64,000 nucleotides of DNA from Deltaproteobacteria bacterium (GTDB lineage Bacteria; Lernaellota; Lernaellaia; JACKCT01), in the NCBI GenBank assembly GCA_020845895.1, contig JADLEX010000017.1, positions 1 through 64,000 on the forward strand, written 5' to 3'. This document shows, piece after piece, positions 8,216-18,933 of the stretch; position 1 is the first letter of the stretch; every line of letters begins with the position of its first letter. Below the pieces are notes generated by a model. That model was not told where the DNA came from and made no database searches. It worked only from the letters and a program-made list of their open reading frames with translations. Both the position numbers and the translations under genes were made by a program.

Positions 8216-9849
8216 CTCGCCGCGCCGCGCTGATCCTGATCGGTTGCGCGGTGTGGGTCATCGCGTCCGGTTGCGAGTCCGGCAACGATGACCCTTCGGC
8301 CAATTCAGGGCCGGGCGACGACGACGCGGACGATGACGCCGCCGACGATGATGTCGACGACGACGCTTCGCCCGACATCGCGTATCCCTTCCCCAATGGG
8401 TTCCTCTTCGGGACCGCCTCGGCGGGATTTCAGCACGAGATGGGCTGCCCGACGCTCTCCGACGAGGAGTGCGCCGACCGGGGCTCGGACTGGTACGCGT
8501 ACATGGTCGCGGACGAAACCCGCGCCATGGCGCGGACGTTTCTCTCGGATGAAGACCCTGCCGTCATCGGTCCCGGCCAGTGGGAACTCTATGAGCAGGA
8601 TTTCGACCTGATCGCGGACGATCTGGCGGGAAACGCCTATCGCCTCGGCATCGAGTGGAGCCGGATCTTTCCGACGTCCACCGTCGGCACCGTGGGATTC
8701 GACGAACTTCGCGCCGTCGCGAACGAGGGTGCGGTCGCGCACTATCACGATCTGTTCGCCGCCATGCGCGAACGTGGCCTGACGCCGGTCGTAACGCTTA
8801 ACCACTACACGCTGCCGCTGTGGATTCACGACGGCGTGGGCTGCACGGTGGATCTCGCGTCGTGTTCGCCGCGGGGGTGGCTCGATCCCGATTTGATCGT
8901 ACCGGAAATCGCCAAGTTCGCCGGTTTCGTCGCGCGCGAATTCGGCGGTGACGTGGACTGGTGGCTCACGCTCAACGAGCCGATCTCGGTGCTGCTTCCG
9001 GGCTTCCTGTTGCCGACGCCGGACCGCACCAATCCCCCCGCCGCGATTCTCGACGGCGACAGTTTCGTGCTCGCGACCGAAACCATGATCGAGGCGCACG
9101 CCCGCATGGTGGACGCCGTGCGCGACGGCGACACCGACGACGCGGACGGCGACGGCGTGAACGAACAGGTGGGGCTCGTCTACAACATGGCCCCGGTCCG
9201 CGCGTTGGACGAGACGAATCCACTCGATACGCAGACCGCCGAAAACATTTTCTATCTGTGGAACCTGCTCGTAATGGACGGCGTGGGCCTCGGTCTATGG
9301 GATGACGACCTGGACGGGCAGGGAGAGGTGCGCGAGGGCTGGACCGACCGCCTCGATTTCTGGGGACTCAATTACTACGTGCGAATTACCGTCGAGGGCC
9401 TGCCGTTCTCGCTGCTGCCCGGTACGACGCCGCTGCTCACCCTCAATCCGCTCACGGTCGTCTTCGACGAGGTCTACCCACGCGGGCTCTACGAGACGAC
9501 GCTCTACATGACCGAGCGATACCACGTGCCGATTTTCATCACCGAGAACAACGCCGGAATGATCGCGAAAGACCGCGTCGATCTCGAGACAAGATATTTG
9601 GTCGAGTATCTGTCTTGGCTCTCGCGCGCAATCGAGGATGGCGCGGATATTCGGGGATATTTTTACTGGTCTCTCATCGACAACATCGAATGGAACAAGG
9701 GCTCCACGTTCCCCGTCGGCCTTTTCGCCATGGATGCCGCGGACCCGTCCAAACCTCGCACCCCGCGTGAGATTGCCGACGTTTACGCCCGCGTCGCGGC
9801 GATCGGTGGCGTCCCGCGCGAACTGGCCGTCGCGTATCCGATCGACTGA
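8212..9849 (+). CDS. glycoside hydrolase family 1 lipoprotein (beta-glucosidase-like)
   Basis: A 545-residue GH1 retaining glycosidase. The signal peptide ends in ASGC (lipobox) and an Asp-triplet linker precedes the TIM barrel, which begins FLFGTASAGFQHE. The acid/base glutamate is E256 in TLNEP and the nucleophile E445 in FITENNAG; YRLGIEWSRIFP and YFYWSLIDNIEW are further GH1 signatures. The usual ENG has become ENN-A. Most GH1 enzymes are cytoplasmic, so a lipid-anchored form is notable. It is coupled to the phosphatase by a 4-base overlap; together they suggest surface scavenging of phosphorylated or glucosidic compounds. The exact sugar specificity is unknown. Confidence 0.9.
   Translation: MTRRAALILIGCAVWVIASGCESGNDDPSANSGPGDDDADDDAADDDVDDDASPDIAYPFPNGFLFGTASAGFQHEMGCPTLSDEECADRGSDWYAYMVADETRAMARTFLSDEDPAVIGPGQWELYEQDFDLIADDLAGNAYRLGIEWSRIFPTSTVGTVGFDELRAVANEGAVAHYHDLFAAMRERGLTPVVTLNHYTLPLWIHDGVGCTVDLASCSPRGWLDPDLIVPEIAKFAGFVAREFGGDVDWWLTLNEPISVLLPGFLLPTPDRTNPPAAILDGDSFVLATETMIEAHARMVDAVRDGDTDDADGDGVNEQVGLVYNMAPVRALDETNPLDTQTAENIFYLWNLLVMDGVGLGLWDDDLDGQGEVREGWTDRLDFWGLNYYVRITVEGLPFSLLPGTTPLLTLNPLTVVFDEVYPRGLYETTLYMTERYHVPIFITENNAGMIAKDRVDLETRYLVEYLSWLSRAIEDGADIRGYFYWSLIDNIEWNKGSTFPVGLFAMDAADPSKPRTPREIADVYARVAAIGGVPRELAVAYPID
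8315..8364 (+). repeat. second Asp-triplet linker
   Basis: Within the GH1 gene just after the lipid anchor, DDD units separated by A, AA and V. Shorter than the tract in the upstream gene but of the same design. Confidence 0.85.
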
Positions 9850-9858
9850 TCCGGCGAC

Positions 9859-9887
9859 CTCACTTTCAGTTAAGCAGGGGCTATACT
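9859..9887 (+). promoter_or_regulatory. weak candidate promoter for the ferritin-like gene
   Basis: CTCACT, 17-base spacer, TATACT at 9882-9887. The -10 hexamer is good and the -35 poor, as might fit an activated promoter. It is AT-rich for this genome. Confidence 0.3.
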
Positions 9888-9951
9888 CATATGTCACGGA
9901 TTTGTTATCATAAGTTCACGAAGGGCGATGCCCGCCCGCGAGGTGTGCGCC

Positions 9952-10437
9952 ATGAACGTGAGGGAAGCGCTCGAGGCCGTAATCCGATATGAGATGAAGG
10001 CGCGTGACGCCTACCGCGAGGCCTCGGAGAAGTCTCCCTACGAATCGACCCGCGAAATCCTTCGTGACATGGCCAAGGAACGGCACGACCATCTCGACGC
10101 CGTGCGAAAGACCTACGATCGCCTTCAGAAATCCGGCAAGCTGGCCAAGTTCGACAGCGCCCGCGAGGCGGTCGCCGCGGCCGTCGATCAGGAGTTCGCG
10201 AAGTTTCAGGCCAAGATGAAGCCGTTTCCGACGATTTCCGGCGGCGCGGAGCTCGTTCGGGCGATGGGGCAGGCCGAGTTGGAGACGCACCAATATTACG
10301 TACGCGTCGAAAAGGACCTGCTGGGAAATCAAAAGACGTTCTTCGAGCAATTCCGGATGCGTCACGAGGACCTGCTGAAGAAACTGAAGGCGGAACTCGT
10401 CGGATTCAAGTCGGGGGTTTCGTTTCCGCCGAAGTGA
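9952..10437 (+). CDS. ferritin-like / rubrerythrin-like diiron-type protein with degenerate ligands
   Basis: A 161-residue, all-helical protein with the spacing of a four-helix ferritin-like bundle: EAVIRYEMKARDAY in helix 1, DMAKERHDHLDAV in helix 2, MGQAELETHQYY in helix 3 and QFRMRHEDLLKKL in helix 4. Rubrerythrins bind iron through E and ExxH motifs. Here helices 2 and 4 keep the histidine but lack the glutamate three residues before it, so iron binding may be altered or lost. An in-frame ATG at 9928 is possible, but GAGGTG at 9940-9945 is better spaced for 9952. Possible roles are iron or peroxide handling. It stands alone between two transcription units. Confidence 0.6.
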   Translation: MNVREALEAVIRYEMKARDAYREASEKSPYESTREILRDMAKERHDHLDAVRKTYDRLQKSGKLAKFDSAREAVAAAVDQEFAKFQAKMKPFPTISGGAELVRAMGQAELETHQYYVRVEKDLLGNQKTFFEQFRMRHEDLLKKLKAELVGFKSGVSFPPK

Positions 10438-10558
10438 ATTCGTGCGGCGGGCGTGAGACGTCGCCGCTCGAAAGGTTCCCATCGCCCTTTCCCCGGGTTC
10501 ATTCCGAAAGCCTCCCGATGAAGCGCAGAGAGTCCCGGTGTCGCGCGCGGTGTTTTTC

Positions 10559-10587
10559 TTGCGTCGCGGGGATGGGGCGTGTATAGC
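10559..10587 (+). promoter_or_regulatory. candidate promoter for the oxidoreductase-kinase operon
   Basis: TTGCGT at 10559-10564, 17-base spacer, TATAGC at 10582-10587, 65 bases before the ATG. The spacer length matches the other promoters read in this window. Confidence 0.4.
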
Positions 10588-10651
10588 TTCGTCGGTCGCG
10601 AACGGCGATTCGTGCTCGCCGGTCATCGGGCGTTCTTCGAGGGCAAATTCC

Positions 10652-11776
10652 ATGAAAACCGTACGCATCGGCATTATCGGTTCGGGCTGGATTTCCGTCA
10701 CGCACATGGAGGCGTTTCGCGCGCTCGCGGGCGTGAAGGTCGTCGCGCAGCACAGCCGCGACGAGATCCGCGCGAAGGCGTTCTGCAAGGCGCAGGGGAT
10801 CCCCGCCCATCACAGCGACCTGAAAGAGATGCTGGCGCGCAAGGACATCGATGCCGTGACGGTGAGCCTGCCGAACTCGCTCCACGCGCCCTACGCCTTG
10901 CAGGCGATCCGCGCGGGCAAACACGTCATCGTCGAAAAGCCCCTGTGCCTCACGCTCGCCGAAGCCGACGAGATGATCGCCGCCGCGAAAAAAGCGGGTG
11001 TCATCATCGGGTACGCCGAGGAGCTGTGTTACATCCCGAAATTCGTCCGCGCGAAGGAACTCGCCGACTCGGGAGCGATCGGCGATGTGTTTTTCGTGAA
11101 GCAGTCGGAAAAGCACGCGGGGCCGTATTCGCCGTGGTTCTTTCAGGCCGATCTCGCGGGCGGCGGCATCCTGATGGACATGGGCTGCCACGCCATCGAG
11201 TACTGCCGCTGGACGCTCGGCAAGCCGGCCGTGAAGAGCGTGTATTGCGATCTCGGACTGTATTCGTACGCCGGGATGATGGAACTCGACGACCACTGCG
11301 TGATGATCATCGAGTTCGAAGGCGGCAAGAAAGCGCTTGTGGAGTCGTCCTGGACGCTCAAGGGCGGCATGGAATCGCGCGCCGAAATCCACGGGACGAA
11401 GGGCGTCATTCAGACGTCGCTGCTGCAGGACGGATTCGGGATGAAGATGTTCTCCGAACCCGGCTCGGCGGGCGACGAGGATCACGCCGGCAAGGGCTGG
11501 ACGCACCCGGGTTGGGCGGAAAATTGGCAGAACGGCTACCCGCAGGAGATGCAGGACTTCGTGAACTGCATCCGGAATGGGGGCACGCCGCTGGAGAGCG
11601 GCATCGACGGGCGCGTGGTGCTCGAAATCATGATCGCGGGATATCTCTCCGCGGCGACGGGCAAGCGAATCGACTTTCCGTTCAAGGACCCCGGCGGCTA
11701 CAAGACCCCCGTGGAGATCTGGCTGAAGGCCCGGCGCAAGGCGGCGCGGGCGGTCGCCAAGACCAAGAAGGCGTGA
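10652..11776 (+). CDS. Gfo/Idh/MocA-family NAD(P)-dependent oxidoreductase
   Basis: A 374-residue sugar dehydrogenase-type protein. The N-terminal Rossmann fold starts at the ATG with IGIIGSGWISVTHMEAF; the family EKP motif lies in HVIVEKPLCLT, and the C-terminal alpha/beta domain includes GGGILMDMGCHAIEYCRW with the H expected near the active site. The family oxidises or reduces sugars, inositols and amino sugars at a ring carbon. It is followed after 4 bases by a BadF-type kinase, so the two probably act in one catabolic or salvage route for a sugar derivative. The specific substrate cannot be assigned. Confidence 0.85.
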   Translation: MKTVRIGIIGSGWISVTHMEAFRALAGVKVVAQHSRDEIRAKAFCKAQGIPAHHSDLKEMLARKDIDAVTVSLPNSLHAPYALQAIRAGKHVIVEKPLCLTLAEADEMIAAAKKAGVIIGYAEELCYIPKFVRAKELADSGAIGDVFFVKQSEKHAGPYSPWFFQADLAGGGILMDMGCHAIEYCRWTLGKPAVKSVYCDLGLYSYAGMMELDDHCVMIIEFEGGKKALVESSWTLKGGMESRAEIHGTKGVIQTSLLQDGFGMKMFSEPGSAGDEDHAGKGWTHPGWAENWQNGYPQEMQDFVNCIRNGGTPLESGIDGRVVLEIMIAGYLSAATGKRIDFPFKDPGGYKTPVEIWLKARRKAARAVAKTKKA

Positions 11777-11780
11777 TGCC

Positions 11781-12830
11781 ATGAAGAGAGTCGGCAAACC
11801 GGCGCGCGCCGAAGGGCTCGTGCTCGGCATCGATGCGGGCGGCACGAAAACGCTCGCCGCCGTGGCCGACATGAGAGGCCGCGTGTTGGGGCTCGGCCGC
11901 GCGGGCTGCGGCAACTTTCAGGGCAACGGCAAATCCTTCGCGCGCATCGAGATCGCAAACGCGATCGAACAGGCGATCAAAGCCGCGAACGCCGAACCCG
12001 GCGATATCATCGCAGCGGGCTACGGTGTGGCGGGCGCCGATCGCGAGGCCGACTTCGATATCGTGCGGGAAATTCTGGACCCCATCGATCCTTCGGGCGC
12101 ATTCGTGCTGTGCAACGACACCACCCTCGTGTTGCGCGCCGGGACGACGAACGGCATCGGCGTGGCGAGCGTGGCGGGCACGGGCTCGAACACGATGGGC
12201 TTCAACGCCGAGGGCGAGCACGTCAAAGTCGGCGGCTTCGGGCCGTTCTCCGGCGACCAAGGCAGTTCCGCCGACCTGATCTGGAAGGCCATTGTCGCGT
12301 GTTTTCGCGAGGCCGACGGACGTGGCCCGAAGACGCTTCTCTCAAAGCTGATCGCGGAAGAGCTCGGCTGTGCGACGGCGGTCGACATCGTGGAACTCAC
12401 GTACTTCGATTCGGAGCGGTCGGAGTACCGTTTCAACGGACTCGCGCCGCTCGTGTTTCGCGCCGCGAAGTTGGGCGACCGCGTTGCGCGCGGCATTCTG
12501 CAAAAAACCGGTCGCGAGTGCGCCGCGAATATCGTGTCGTGCATGAAACGGCTGTTTCCCGATCGAGCGCAGGCGGTGCGTGTCGTGCTCGGTGGCAGTG
12601 TCTTCCAGAAGGGTGAAGACCCCGCGATGGTGGACGCTCTCTCGGTTGCGGTCCGTAAGGTCTATCCGGGCGTGAGGATCACGCGCCTGGCCGACGAGCC
12701 GTGCGTGGGCGCGCTGATTCTCGCCTATGATCTGGTGCTCGGAAAAACCGCCCCCGCCGCGCTTCAGCGCGACGTGAAGCGCGGCTTCGCCGATAAATTC
12801 CGGTCGTTCGGTAAATTCGAGTCTATGTGA
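11781..12830 (+). CDS. BadF/BadG/BcrA-family ATPase, N-acetylglucosamine kinase-like
   Basis: A 349-residue ASKHA-fold ATPase. Phosphate-1 motif LGIDAGGTKTLAAVAD is near the N-terminus, an adenosine-side motif VAGTGSNTMGF in the middle, and GPFSGDQGSSADLIWKA matches the N-acetylglucosamine kinase branch. There are no cysteines in the position of the iron-sulphur site of benzoyl-CoA or 2-hydroxyacyl-CoA reductase activators, so a sugar kinase role is preferred. The gene is co-transcribed with the Gfo/Idh oxidoreductase, with only 4 bases between them. Predicted: cytoplasmic phosphorylation of an amino sugar or related compound. Confidence 0.75.
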   Translation: MKRVGKPARAEGLVLGIDAGGTKTLAAVADMRGRVLGLGRAGCGNFQGNGKSFARIEIANAIEQAIKAANAEPGDIIAAGYGVAGADREADFDIVREILDPIDPSGAFVLCNDTTLVLRAGTTNGIGVASVAGTGSNTMGFNAEGEHVKVGGFGPFSGDQGSSADLIWKAIVACFREADGRGPKTLLSKLIAEELGCATAVDIVELTYFDSERSEYRFNGLAPLVFRAAKLGDRVARGILQKTGRECAANIVSCMKRLFPDRAQAVRVVLGGSVFQKGEDPAMVDALSVAVRKVYPGVRITRLADEPCVGALILAYDLVLGKTAPAALQRDVKRGFADKFRSFGKFESM

Positions 12831-12860
12831 AACATCACACGCGCATTCCGCACGCTGCGC

Positions 12861-12960
12861 TGTCATTCCGACCGGAGCGAAGCGGAGTGGAGGAATCCCT
12901 TATGTGCGCTGATTCAAAGGGATTCCTCGACTCGGCCTGACGGCCTCGCTCGGAATGACA
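12861..12960. repeat. 100-bp imperfect palindromic intergenic repeat
   Basis: Sits between two convergent genes. The left end begins TGTCATTCCGA and the right end finishes TCGGAATGACA; near the centre GAGGAATCCCT pairs with AGGGATTCCTC. The whole unit can fold into one long hairpin with a small apical loop around 12903-12916. It is a REP/MITE-like element with no coding capacity, and may also act as a transcription block for both converging genes. A partial echo (CATTCCG) recurs just outside both ends. Confidence 0.75.
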
Positions 12961-12997
12961 ACCCCATTCCGCGTTGGCGCATTCCGAAACCCGTCCT

Positions 12998-15827
<2,830 letters not shown>

Positions 15828-15859
15828 CACTCCCCGTCAAAGCGTGGAAGGGACCGAAA

Positions 15860-16219
15860 ATGCCGTGGTTTTTCTGTGACGTGGCGTATGCGCAGGGGGC
15901 CGGAGCGCCCGGCGGCGCGAGCGCGATCGCCAATTTCCTGCCGCTCGTCCTGATCGTGATCGTCTTCTATTTCTTCATCATCCGCCCGCAGTCGAAGCGC
16001 GCCAAGGATCACGGCAAGTTCCTGGAAAGCCTCAAGCGCGGCGACAAGGTGGTTACGCAAAGCGGCATCATCGGCTCGGTGGCGTCGATCGACGATTCCA
16101 AGGGGATCATCACGATCGAAATCGCCAAGGACACGCAGGTCAAGTTCACGCGCTCGTCCATCACCAGCTACGTGAAGACCGACGAGCCGGCCAAGGACAA
16201 AGACGCCAAGAACGGCTGA
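15860..16219 (+). CDS. yajC: Sec translocase accessory subunit YajC
   Basis: A 119-residue single-pass membrane protein that associates with SecDF. The hydrophobic helix FLPLVLIVIVFYFFIIRPQ ends in the family hallmark RPQ, followed by KRAKDH and the conserved LKRGDKVVTQSGIIGSVASI. GGAAGGGA-like sequence (GGAAGGGA at 15847-15854) supports the ATG. It lies 32 bases after tgt and upstream of secD. Confidence 0.96.
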   Translation: MPWFFCDVAYAQGAGAPGGASAIANFLPLVLIVIVFYFFIIRPQSKRAKDHGKFLESLKRGDKVVTQSGIIGSVASIDDSKGIITIEIAKDTQVKFTRSSITSYVKTDEPAKDKDAKNG

Positions 16220-16262
16220 GTCGGTGTCGCGCGGGCGGCGTCGCGGGCCGATGGAAGGCACG

Positions 16263-16291
16263 TTGTCATCCCGGGATCGATCGGCTAGAGT
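16263..16291 (+). promoter_or_regulatory. internal promoter upstream of secD
   Basis: TTGTCA at 16263-16268, 17-base spacer, TAGAGT at 16286-16291, 60 bases before the secD ATG. It could give secDF-recJ expression independent of tgt-yajC. Confidence 0.5.
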
Positions 16292-16351
16292 TCGCCGCCT
16301 TTTGCGAGGCTTTCCTGACCATTCGCGGGTTTTGAACGGGGTTTGGGACCG

Positions 16352-17944
16352 ATGAAGAAAAACCTTTGGCCGCGCACGATTCTGGTGCTGGGCGTTTTGG
16401 GCCTGTGCGCGTTTTTCCTGTTGCCGAACATCCTGAAGCGGGAAGAACTGCGTTTCGGCCCGTTTAAGATGGACTCCATCAACCTGGGACTTGACCTCAA
16501 GGGCGGCATGCACGTCGTCCTGAAGGTGCGCACCGACAAGGCGATTCTGGACGAGCTGGGCCATAGCGCCGATCGCCTTAAAGAGGCGTTGGTCGAGAAG
16601 AACGCCGCCCCGGTGTCGTCGCAGGTCACCGACAAATCGTGGATCGACATCGAGTTCGCGTCGGAACAGGCGCGGGAACAGGCCGCGGCGTTCATCCGGG
16701 AATACTGGACGATCTACACCGCCGAGAACCACGGGCCGCTCGGCCTGCGTCTCACGATGATCGAGCAGGAGCGCGACGCGCTGAAGCAAAACGCGCTGCT
16801 ACAGGCGAAGGAAACCATCGAGAACCGCATCGACGAATTCGCGGTGAAAGAACCGCAGATCTACACGCAGGGAGCGGACCAAATCGTCGTGCGTCTGCCG
16901 GGTGTTGTCGATCCCACGCGTGCGAAGGGGCTGATCGGCAAGACGGCGGTGCTCGAATTCAAGATCGTCGAAAAGCCCGAGTATCAGGCCCGCACGCGCG
17001 AGCAACTGATGAGCCAGATCGGCGGATCGGTGCCGGTCGGCTACGACATCTACACTTCGGCCGACGACTCGCGCGCTGGCGCCGTGGTCTACCTGCTCAA
17101 GAAGGTGGCCGAGATCACGGGCGCCGAGTTGACCGACGCACGGCGCGCGCTCGATCAGTATTCGCGTCCGGCCGTCGATTTCCAGTTCAACTCCGCGGCC
17201 GGCAAGCGCTTCGGCGACATCACCGGTTCGAACATCCAGAAGCAGCTCGCCATCGTGCTCGACAACAAAGTCGTGAGCGCGCCGGTGATTCAGAGCAAGA
17301 TCTACAGTCGCGGGCAGATCACGGGTGATTTCACCAACGAGGAAGCGCGCGACCTGGCGATCGTTCTGCGCGCGGGTTCGCTACCGGTGCCGGTCGAAAT
17401 CGAGGAAGAGCGCACGGTCGGCCCGACGCTGGGTGAAGACTCGATCCGCAAGGGGCTCCGATCGTTCCTCGTCGGCGGTCTCGTCGTCATCTTCATGACC
17501 GTGGTCTACTACCGAAAAGCGGGCATCATCGCGGTGATCGCGCTGCTGGCCAACGTGGTGCTCCTGCTCGGCGTTCTGGCGCTTTTCGGCGCGACGCTCA
17601 CCCTGCCGGGCATCGCGGGTATTTTGCTCACGGTCGGCATGGCGGTGGACGCGAACGTCATCATCAACGAGCGCATTCGCGAGGAGATCCGCGCAGGCAA
17701 GACGCCGCGTGCGTCGGTTGAGGCGGGCTACGAAAAAGCGCTTTGGGCGATTCTCGACGCGAACATCACGACCGCGGTCGCGGGCGTGGTGCTCTACCAA
17801 TTCGGAACCGGTCCCATCAAGGGTTTCGCGGTGACGCTGCTCATCGGTCTGGCTTCGTCGGTGTTCACCGCCGTCGTCGGCACGCGGCTCATTTATGATT
17901 ACATCCTTCAGAACCGCCGCGGTCTGAAGTCCCTGAGCATTTGA
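16352..17944 (+). CDS. secD: protein translocase subunit SecD
   Basis: A 530-residue RND-superfamily membrane protein that uses the proton gradient to drive late steps of Sec export. It has an N-terminal helix, LGLDLKGGMHVVL (the D1 motif), a large periplasmic P1 region and then five C-terminal membrane helices with GMAVDANVIINERIREE and GPIKGFAVTLLIG. An in-frame TTG nine bases earlier is ignored in favour of the ATG that gives MKKNLW. SecF follows after 12 bases. Confidence 0.97.
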   Translation: MKKNLWPRTILVLGVLGLCAFFLLPNILKREELRFGPFKMDSINLGLDLKGGMHVVLKVRTDKAILDELGHSADRLKEALVEKNAAPVSSQVTDKSWIDIEFASEQAREQAAAFIREYWTIYTAENHGPLGLRLTMIEQERDALKQNALLQAKETIENRIDEFAVKEPQIYTQGADQIVVRLPGVVDPTRAKGLIGKTAVLEFKIVEKPEYQARTREQLMSQIGGSVPVGYDIYTSADDSRAGAVVYLLKKVAEITGAELTDARRALDQYSRPAVDFQFNSAAGKRFGDITGSNIQKQLAIVLDNKVVSAPVIQSKIYSRGQITGDFTNEEARDLAIVLRAGSLPVPVEIEEERTVGPTLGEDSIRKGLRSFLVGGLVVIFMTVVYYRKAGIIAVIALLANVVLLLGVLALFGATLTLPGIAGILLTVGMAVDANVIINERIREEIRAGKTPRASVEAGYEKALWAILDANITTAVAGVVLYQFGTGPIKGFAVTLLIGLASSVFTAVVGTRLIYDYILQNRRGLKSLSI

Positions 17945-17956
17945 GGAGGGCGAACG

Positions 17957-18925
17957 ATGGAAATCATCAAGCCCGGAACGCATGTCAACTTCGTCAAGTG
18001 GATGCCCGCGGTTGCGGTGGTTTCCGCTTTGCTGACGGTCGCGGCGCTGGCATTGATCCTCTTCAAGGGGTTCAACTACAGCATCGACTTCGCGGGCGGC
18101 GTCGAGATGCGCGTCGAGTTTCCCGCCGATGTGACGATCGGTCAGGTGCGCGACTCCGTGTCGAAGATGAACCTCGAAGGGATCGAGGTGATCTCGTTCC
18201 TCGTCGAGGGCAAGAACGTCTATTCGATCAAGGCGAAGGGCGAGCAACTCGCAACCGCCGAGACCGCCCAGGCGCAGGAAGGCCACCAGGAGGGCGATCT
18301 GCCCGACGTCGCCAAGCTGCTCTTCGAAAAGATCCAGGCGGATTTCGGCGCGGACAAGGTGGCGGTGGTCTCCACCGACCTCGTCGGTCCGCGCGTCGGC
18401 AAGGATCTGCGCAAGAAAGGCATCTTCGCGATTGTTTACGCCCTCCTCGGCATCATGGTGTATGTCGGATGGCGATTCAATTTCCGATACGCCCCGGGCG
18501 CGCTGGCCTCGCTCGCGCATGACGTGCTCATCATCGCGGGTGTTTGCATCGTGCTCGACAAAGAGATGTCCCTGCAGATCATTGCCGTGTTGCTCACCAT
18601 CGCGGGTTATTCGGTCAATGACACGGTCGTCATCTTCGACCGCATCCGCGAGGGCGGCATCACGTATCGGGGCAAATCGGTCGAGGACGCTGTCAACGAG
18701 TCGCTCAACGACACGCTCTCGCGCACGATCCTGACCGGCATGACGACCCTCGCGGTGCTCGTCGTCATGTACTTCGTCGGGTCCGAGATCACCCGCGACT
18801 TCGCCGAGTTGCTGCTCATCGGCATCGTCATCGGCACTTACTCGTCGGTGTTCGTGGCCTCGCCGGTTTACATCTGGCTCGAAAAGAAATCGCTCGCCCG
18901 GCGCAAAGCCCAGAAGAAACGCTGA
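17957..18925 (+). CDS. secF: protein translocase subunit SecF
   Basis: A 322-residue partner of SecD. It contains the family segments NYSIDFAGGVEMRVEF in the first periplasmic part and TVVIFDRIREGG followed by VEDAVNESLNDTLSRTI in the membrane domain. Six membrane helices are expected. A strong GAGGAGGG ribosome site lies just before the ATG. RecJ starts 8 bases after the stop. Confidence 0.97.
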   Translation: MEIIKPGTHVNFVKWMPAVAVVSALLTVAALALILFKGFNYSIDFAGGVEMRVEFPADVTIGQVRDSVSKMNLEGIEVISFLVEGKNVYSIKAKGEQLATAETAQAQEGHQEGDLPDVAKLLFEKIQADFGADKVAVVSTDLVGPRVGKDLRKKGIFAIVYALLGIMVYVGWRFNFRYAPGALASLAHDVLIIAGVCIVLDKEMSLQIIAVLLTIAGYSVNDTVVIFDRIREGGITYRGKSVEDAVNESLNDTLSRTILTGMTTLAVLVVMYFVGSEITRDFAELLLIGIVIGTYSSVFVASPVYIWLEKKSLARRKAQKKR

Positions 18926-18933
18926 CCTTCGCC

